Below are positions 5,882-9,888 of a DNA stretch of 9,888 bases, piece by piece (the first letter of the stretch is position 1; every line of letters begins with the position of its first letter). Made by a program: the position numbers and the translations under genes. The notes under the pieces are model-generated. The model ran no database searches. It was not told where the DNA came from and saw only the letters and a program-made list of their open reading frames with translations. The stretch comes from an uncultured Gammaproteobacteria bacterium (lineage in GTDB: Bacteria > Pseudomonadota > Gammaproteobacteria > Pseudomonadales > Pseudohongiellaceae). The stretch is from NCBI GenBank assembly GCA_903926285.1, contig CAIYIP010000344.1, positions 1 through 9,888 of the forward strand, in the 5' to 3' direction.

Positions 5882-6624
5882 TGCCTCTGCTTGAATCCAA
5901 TTACCTACTGTTTCTTGCCTTCATTGCGCTCTTCGCCGGTTTCATCAAGGCGGGCCTGCCTTCGCTGGGCGCGCTGTTGTCTGCGACTGTGGCGCTGGTA
6001 TTTTCACCACGCGATGCGCTTGGTATTACGCTCATCTATTTATTGATAGGCGACACTGTTGCTGTGTCACTCTACTGGCGACTCGCGCATTGGCAGGAAT
6101 TGAAGAAGATGATAGTGCCGGTTGTTGTCGGCATTGTTGCGGGCGGCTTTCTGTTGAACAATCTCGACAATGAACGCCTCGGCCTAGCCATAGGCGTGAT
6201 GGTATTACTGCTGGTATTGATGGAGCCTGTGCGGCCGCAACTTACCCGCCTTGCGATGGCGCATCCACGCGCTGCACGAAATACTTCAGGTGCACTTGCC
6301 GGGCTCGCTACTACCATTGGCAATGCCTCGGGACCAATCCTGTCCATTTATTTTTTGTTACTGAATCTCGATAAACGCGCTTTCATTGGTACCGGCAGTA
6401 TCTTTTTCCTGTTTGTGAATGTGGCCAAACTACCGATCTTCATGAGCCAGGATATTTTTCACATGCAGTACGCCGCCTCGATTGCACTTACTGCACCATT
6501 GGTTTACGTCGGTGCCATTGGCGGCAAGAAATTCCTCGAGTGGATCCCGCAAAGCTGGTTTAACCGGGTCGTGTTGTTTTTTACTGCAGTGGCTGGCATC
6601 TGGTTAATCGCGGCTTCTTTATAG
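5848..6624 (+). CDS. TauE/SafE-family (sulfite exporter-like, formerly DUF81) permease
   Basis: A 258-residue polytopic inner-membrane protein with about eight hydrophobic segments (roughly 17-36, 38-53, 58-76, 87-104, 110-126, 146-171, 181-199, 208-225 and 238-256, some possibly re-entrant). The two-half layout with Gly-rich segments AGFIKAGLPSLGALLS (30-45) and ALAGLATTIGNASGPILSIY (149-168) is typical of TauE/SafE. Members export small anions or organosulfur acids such as sulfite or sulfoacetate, but substrates differ widely and none can be assigned here. The GTG at 5848 gives the longest frame and has a strong Shine-Dalgarno. The ATG at 5881 (residue 12) is an alternative with weak AAGG six bases upstream and a more usual N-terminus. 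It follows the DUF6152 gene by 55 bases with no terminator seen, so cotranscription is likely. Confidence 0.85.
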   Translation: MSPASLVSRQIMPLLESNYLLFLAFIALFAGFIKAGLPSLGALLSATVALVFSPRDALGITLIYLLIGDTVAVSLYWRLAHWQELKKMIVPVVVGIVAGGFLLNNLDNERLGLAIGVMVLLLVLMEPVRPQLTRLAMAHPRAARNTSGALAGLATTIGNASGPILSIYFLLLNLDKRAFIGTGSIFFLFVNVAKLPIFMSQDIFHMQYAASIALTAPLVYVGAIGGKKFLEWIPQSWFNRVVLFFTAVAGIWLIAASL

Positions 6625-6705
6625 AATCGGCAGTGAGTTTGATCGACATGGGTAAAGCAGCAGTTTATCCTCCTTTCACGATCTCCAACTCGATGTAATA
6701 AAGCC

Positions 6706-7806
6706 ATGCCGAATAACCATACCCAGACCAAAACCAGGCTGGAGCAATTTACCTTCCTGCTGTTGTTGCTGTTGATCACCGTACTGTTTTTTTATCTGCT
6801 CAAGCCATTTTTTGCACCGGTATTCTGGGCCTGTGCAATCAGCCTCCTGTTTTATCCAGTGCAGGAACGCTTGCGGCAAAGATGGGGCGAAAAGCCTAAT
6901 CTCATTGCCCTGACGACATTATTGTTGTGTGTCGTTGTCGTGGTGATACCCGTGTTGCTGATCCTGACTTCCTTTGTGCAGGAAGGCACCCATCTTTATG
7001 CGCGGATTGAATCCGGCGCGATTAATCCGAATGATTACCTCGGCCGTGTGCGCACCGCTCTGCCTGCGCTGCAGCGCGTGATGGACTGGCTGAAACTGGA
7101 CATGGCCGCACTTGAGGAACGTGCTACTTCCGGCGCACTCGCTGCAAGTAGTTTTGCCGCCAGAAATGCGTTTTCGCTTGGGCAGAGCACGTTTCAATTT
7201 TTCCTGAGTCTGGGCCTGATGCTGTATATGACATTTTTCTTGCTGCGTGACGGACCGCGACTTGTTGATCTGGTCGCACGTGCCTTGCCTCTCGGCGACG
7301 AACGGGAAAAATTGCTGTTCACGAAATTTGCCGAAGTGACGCGCGCCACAGTCAAGGGCAACCTCGTGGTGGCGGTTGTGCAGGGCGCATTGGGTGGACT
7401 GATTTTCTGGATTCTTGATATCCCGGGCCCGGTCCTATGGGCAGTCGCGATGGCAATAGTCTCGCTGATTCCTGCTGTCGGCGCGGGTTTGATCTGGCTG
7501 CCGTTCTCGATTTATCTGTTCATTACAGGTGAGTTCGGGGCGGGGCTGACCCTGATAATCTATGGCCTTGTCGTGATTGGTCTCACCGATAATATCCTGC
7601 GTCCGCTGCTCGTCGGACGTGATACCAAGCTGCCTGACTGGCTGGTGCTGCTGTCGACGCTTGGCGGCCTCACCATGTTTGGTATAAATGGCTTTGTGAT
7701 AGGGCCGCTGATCGCTGCTGTGTTTATCGTGTTCTGGCAGATATTCAGCCGTGACTATAACGACGAGGAACTGCAGATCAGTGAAGAAGACTCGGACGTA
7801 GCCTAA
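6706..7806 (+). CDS. AI-2E family (PerM/YdiK/TqsA-type) membrane permease
   Basis: A 366-residue inner-membrane protein with the AI-2E family layout: hydrophobic segments at about 15-32, 34-50 and 66-90, a soluble region (about 91-158), then segments at about 159-180, 215-236, 242-271, 274-296 and 312-345, ending in an acidic tail (EELQISEEDSDVA, 354-366). Family hallmarks are VVQGALGGLIFW (224-235), IPAVGAGLIWLP (255-266) and DNILRPLLVG (295-304). Named members include the autoinducer-2 exporter TqsA and Na+/H+ antiporters. Most members have no proven substrate, so quorum sensing should not be inferred. It begins 81 bases after the TauE-like gene. No good Shine-Dalgarno precedes the ATG (only AAAG near 6700), suggesting weak or coupled translation. 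It converges with the phospholipase gene, with 113 bases between stops and no clear terminator. Confidence 0.88.
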   Translation: MPNNHTQTKTRLEQFTFLLLLLLITVLFFYLLKPFFAPVFWACAISLLFYPVQERLRQRWGEKPNLIALTTLLLCVVVVVIPVLLILTSFVQEGTHLYARIESGAINPNDYLGRVRTALPALQRVMDWLKLDMAALEERATSGALAASSFAARNAFSLGQSTFQFFLSLGLMLYMTFFLLRDGPRLVDLVARALPLGDEREKLLFTKFAEVTRATVKGNLVVAVVQGALGGLIFWILDIPGPVLWAVAMAIVSLIPAVGAGLIWLPFSIYLFITGEFGAGLTLIIYGLVVIGLTDNILRPLLVGRDTKLPDWLVLLSTLGGLTMFGINGFVIGPLIAAVFIVFWQIFSRDYNDEELQISEEDSDVA

Positions 7807-7919
7807 TTCATGAATGAAGCACAATAGCTAGGCGACGGCAGCAGTACCCGGCATTGAACTAATTTTTTTATTAAGGACAACTTTTAGCGTGTCAACTTCA
7901 CTTGCAACGCTGTCAGGAA

Positions 7920-9239
7920 TCAGCGACTAAGAAGCTCAATACCTATACCCCAGCTCGTCGTGTATTGGTAGTAATCCACGAGGTTGCTGTTGTAACCAGT
8001 TTTGGTCCAAAGCTGGATCGGCAAGCCAAAAATGTCTGAGGTAAATTCCACGGTAGTGGTGTTGTTTTCAAACATCTTGCCGTAGCCGGTTTCCTGGGTG
8101 ACTTCCATTTTCTTGAAACAGAACGGCAGTTCCGACAACAGGCAGCGGCTGCGATTAAAAAGATACTGGGCATTAAGCGATACGCCATCGTAGTTATCGC
8201 GCGGCCGCAGATGAGAGCCGCCATCCTCCCATAAATTATATTCCTCGATTGGTCCTTGCATCGGGCCGTCAGGAAGATAGTGACGCAGGGTTATGCCGGT
8301 GACGAGATTGTCGTTCCAGTCGTGCTGCCAGTGCATGAAGTTGTAATCCCAACCGCGGCTTATGCCGTCACGCGCATGTTCACGTGGTTCACCGTTGGCT
8401 GCGAAGTCATCGGCCTCGCGCAGAAAACCGGCGTCGGTATGAATACGCTGACCGTTCGATTCGTGGCCCGTGCCCACATCAAGATAGTTAACTTCGGTGC
8501 CCCATATACGATAGAAGATGTTGGGATTGTAGCGGCGCGAAACGACTGGCGAAGAATCGCGCGTGCCGACGTATTGCGAAAAGCGTCCAGAAAATCCAAG
8601 GTAAAGCTGCATGAAGAATTCACCATTGCCCGGCAGCAGGTTTTCTATGGTGTTCGTTGTCAGTTCATGAAATGCATTCAGGTGGGGTTCGTTTGGAAAC
8701 ACCGGATATTTGGATGACAGCGTGAAATCCATATACATCGTATCGCTATCGTTACTGTCGTTGCGCAGCATCAGGTAGTTGGGTTCGTACGTCGTCAGGC
8801 TCGAATTCGCCGCGAGTACATGCTGTTGCATGAGGCTGACGCGCGACTGCTCTTCTACTGTTGCCGTGACCATCACGGCAAGCACTGGAAGAATGGTTGC
8901 GATGTTACAGCCGGTGTACTCCACCAGGCCTTCCGGCGTTTCGGAGTACATGATCACTTGACCGGTACGGATGACATCGGGCTGCACGACCAGATACAAC
9001 TGTAAATCTTCAAGAGGTACCTGCAGAAAACGGTAGCTGACAAAGGGGCGAGAGCTGAGATTCTGCGCAGTGCATTGTTCGAGGTCGAGCGTAGTCATCC
9101 AGCTCATGATGAAACTTTTGTCTATGTCGCTGAGTTTTGCCAACTGGCCTTCGCCGTTCATCAACACCAGGTTGGGCTGGGCATAAACGGAATTAGTGAT
9201 AAATGCGGTGGCGACAGCCAATGCTAAAGCGGCTTTCAT
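7920..9239 (-). CDS. pldA: Outer-membrane phospholipase A (OMPLA/PldA-like)
   Basis: Read on the minus strand from ATG 9239, this is a 439-residue protein with signal peptide MKAALALAVATAFITNSVYA. The C-terminal part (about 170-439) is an OMPLA beta-barrel. It has the active-site motif GHESNG with His259 and Ser261, followed by SRGWDYNF, the counterpart of SRSWNR, where E. coli OMPLA has its third catalytic residue, Asn156. Here that position is Asp298. OMPLA hydrolyses phospholipids that reach the outer leaflet, acting as a Ca2+-dependent dimer. About 25 extra residues (264-293) separate Ser261 from Asp298 compared with E. coli, and about 100 extra residues lie before the barrel, of unrecognised fold. 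The chain ends IELLSR rather than with an aromatic residue. AAGGAG five bases before ATG 9239 and the signal peptide favour this start over the longer frame from 9305. It is divergent from the M48 peptidase gene. Confidence 0.85.
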   Translation of the reverse strand: MKAALALAVATAFITNSVYAQPNLVLMNGEGQLAKLSDIDKSFIMSWMTTLDLEQCTAQNLSSRPFVSYRFLQVPLEDLQLYLVVQPDVIRTGQVIMYSETPEGLVEYTGCNIATILPVLAVMVTATVEEQSRVSLMQQHVLAANSSLTTYEPNYLMLRNDSNDSDTMYMDFTLSSKYPVFPNEPHLNAFHELTTNTIENLLPGNGEFFMQLYLGFSGRFSQYVGTRDSSPVVSRRYNPNIFYRIWGTEVNYLDVGTGHESNGQRIHTDAGFLREADDFAANGEPREHARDGISRGWDYNFMHWQHDWNDNLVTGITLRHYLPDGPMQGPIEEYNLWEDGGSHLRPRDNYDGVSLNAQYLFNRSRCLLSELPFCFKKMEVTQETGYGKMFENNTTTVEFTSDIFGLPIQLWTKTGYNSNLVDYYQYTTSWGIGIELLSR

Positions 9240-9244
9240 ACGAG

Positions 9245-9250
9245 CTCCTT
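9245..9250 (-). promoter_or_regulatory. Shine-Dalgarno fixing the pldA start
   Basis: On the minus strand AAGGAG lies five bases before ATG 9239, and the first residues from that ATG form a standard signal peptide. The upstream in-frame ATG at 9305 would add 22 polar residues before the signal peptide and has no comparable ribosome-binding site. The shorter frame is therefore preferred. Confidence 0.75.
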
Positions 9251-9262
9251 GATGGTGGTTTC

Positions 9263-9283
9263 CCTGTGCCTTGTGAAGGCAGG
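9263..9283 (-). other. Stem-loop in the pldA 5' leader
   Basis: On the minus strand TGCCTT, loop CAC, AAGGCA forms a perfect 6-bp stem (9267-9281). With a two-base bulge it extends by CC/GG to 9263-9283. It lies about a dozen bases upstream of the pldA Shine-Dalgarno, inside the expected untranslated leader. It could affect mRNA stability or be a dyad for a regulator. The structure is seen; its role is not known. Confidence 0.35.
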
Positions 9284-9418
9284 TTGATCGGGGTGGGTTG
9301 TTCAACTAAAAATTTGATAAAAAGTTATTTAAAATCAGGCAGGTAGGTTGGGTTATTTCTCTGGCAGGATTACGCCACTACAATGATGACTCTACTATGG
9401 TACTAAAGGACTAATACT

Positions 9419-9888
9419 ATGAAACGCATAATTTCAGGACTGCTTGCACTTTGCCTTGTTACGGGCTGCGCAGTCAATCCCGTAACGGGCAGAAATCAGC
9501 TCAGCATTGTGTCGGAAGCGCAGGAACGCAAAATCGGCGCCGAACAATATTCACCTTCCCAGCAAAGCCAGGGTGGCCAGTTTGAGACTGAGCAGGCCCT
9601 TACCAGCTACGTCAATGAGGTTGGCCAACGTCTCGCTGCCGTCAGCGAGCGCGCGCTCGATTACGAATTTGTTGTACTCAACAATGGTGTACCCAACGCT
9701 TGGGCATTGCCAGGTGGCAAGATTGCGGTAAATCGCGGCTTGCTGATCGAACTTGATAACGAAGCCGAACTCGCTGCTGTACTCGGTCATGAAATTGTCC
9801 ATGCCGCAGCAGGCCACGGCGCTCAGTCAATTACCCGGGGTACCTTGCTGCAAGGGGCGCTGGTTGTAGGCGCAATAGCTTCTGCCAA
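9419..9888 (+). CDS. M48-family zinc metallopeptidase lipoprotein, partial (cut by window end)
   Basis: An open frame from ATG 9419 runs to the window edge without a stop: 156 codons, so the C-terminus is missing. It begins with a lipoprotein signal MKRIISGLLALCLVTGC (Cys17 lipidated, VTGC lipobox), then NPVTGRNQLSIVSEAQE, typical of M48B/M48C lipoproteins such as LoiP. The zinc motif HEIVH (124-128) supplies two His ligands and the catalytic Glu; the third ligand, usually Glu in a downstream ExxxD-type motif, should lie beyond the window. NAWALPGGKIAVNRGLL (93-109) is also a family hallmark. These enzymes degrade misassembled outer-membrane proteins from the inner face of the outer membrane. 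Residue 18 is Ala, so Lol export to the outer membrane is expected. AAAGGA eight bases upstream supports the start. It is divergent from pldA, sharing an intergenic region of about 179 bases. Confidence 0.9.
   Translation, partial: MKRIISGLLALCLVTGCAVNPVTGRNQLSIVSEAQERKIGAEQYSPSQQSQGGQFETEQALTSYVNEVGQRLAAVSERALDYEFVVLNNGVPNAWALPGGKIAVNRGLLIELDNEAELAAVLGHEIVHAAAGHGAQSITRGTLLQGALVVGAIASA

Noticed and set aside
6669..6678. CCTCCTTTCA, resembling the anti-Shine-Dalgarno of 16S rRNA
   Set aside because: On the minus strand it would be a strong ribosome-binding site, but no start codon follows at a usable distance and the flanking genes are on the plus strand. No sign of an rRNA fragment.
6706..7806. 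Quorum-sensing (autoinducer-2 transport) role for the AI-2E family protein
   Set aside because: The family name comes from one member. No luxS, lsr or other signalling gene is present, and most members have other or unknown substrates.
7880..7920. AGCGT/ACGCT inverted repeat between the convergent AI-2E and pldA genes
   Set aside because: The stem is only 5 bp with a 16-base loop and no T-tract on either strand, so a bidirectional terminator cannot be supported.
8256..8717. A 153-codon open frame on the plus strand inside pldA
   Set aside because: It lies wholly antisense to a well-supported OMPLA gene, lacks a ribosome-binding site and shows no recognisable domain; it is a by-product of codon composition. 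The same applies to the other long antisense frames within the genes here.
9240..9305. Longer pldA frame beginning at ATG 9305
   Set aside because: It would put 22 polar residues before an intact signal peptide and has no good ribosome-binding site, whereas ATG 9239 has AAGGAG at five bases.

Overview
The window looks like chromosomal DNA of a Gram-negative bacterium, most likely a free-living aerobic gammaproteobacterium. It carries Sec signal peptides, a lipoprotein, an outer-membrane phospholipase, a periplasmic c-type cytochrome/PQQ dehydrogenase and a Fur-type iron operator. Base composition is moderate, with AT-rich promoter regions. Genus or species cannot be fixed from the sequence. 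I see no RNA gene, insertion sequence, CRISPR array, attachment site or origin. The longest gene-free stretch is 230 bases (1379-1608).

Layout. (1) Positions 1-97 hold a near-consensus sigma-70 promoter overlapped by a Fur box. They drive a PepSY-type membrane protein of the iron-reductase-like family (98-1378). (2) A periplasmic block follows on the same strand: a secreted PQQ dehydrogenase with its own N-terminal cytochrome c domain (1609-3951), a secreted YbhB/PEBP-family protein (4117-4665), a terminator-like hairpin (4730-4756) and a secreted DUF6152-family protein (4773-5792). (3) Two inner-membrane transport-type proteins come next: a TauE/SafE-family permease (5848-6624, possibly starting at 5881 behind an 11-codon leader frame) and an AI-2E/PerM-family permease (6706-7806). 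(4) On the opposite strand lies an outer-membrane phospholipase A (7920-9239), divergent from a lipoprotein M48 metallopeptidase that runs off the right edge (9419-9888, partial).

How the genes may work together. The PQQ dehydrogenase would oxidise a sugar or alcohol in the periplasm and pass electrons to its fused haem domain and on to the respiratory chain. The neighbouring PEBP and DUF6152 proteins share its compartment and direction, but their roles are unknown. The PldA-M48 pair fits an envelope-maintenance theme, removing misplaced phospholipid and misfolded outer-membrane protein. The PepSY gene appears to be a separate iron-responsive unit.

The most interesting points are: a DUF6152 protein whose predicted mature N-terminus is His-His; a hairpin touching the DUF6152 ribosome-binding site with a competing fold; a possible leader peptide whose stop overlaps an internal start of the TauE-like gene; and a PldA with Asp where the enzyme family usually has the catalytic Asn, plus an extra N-terminal region.
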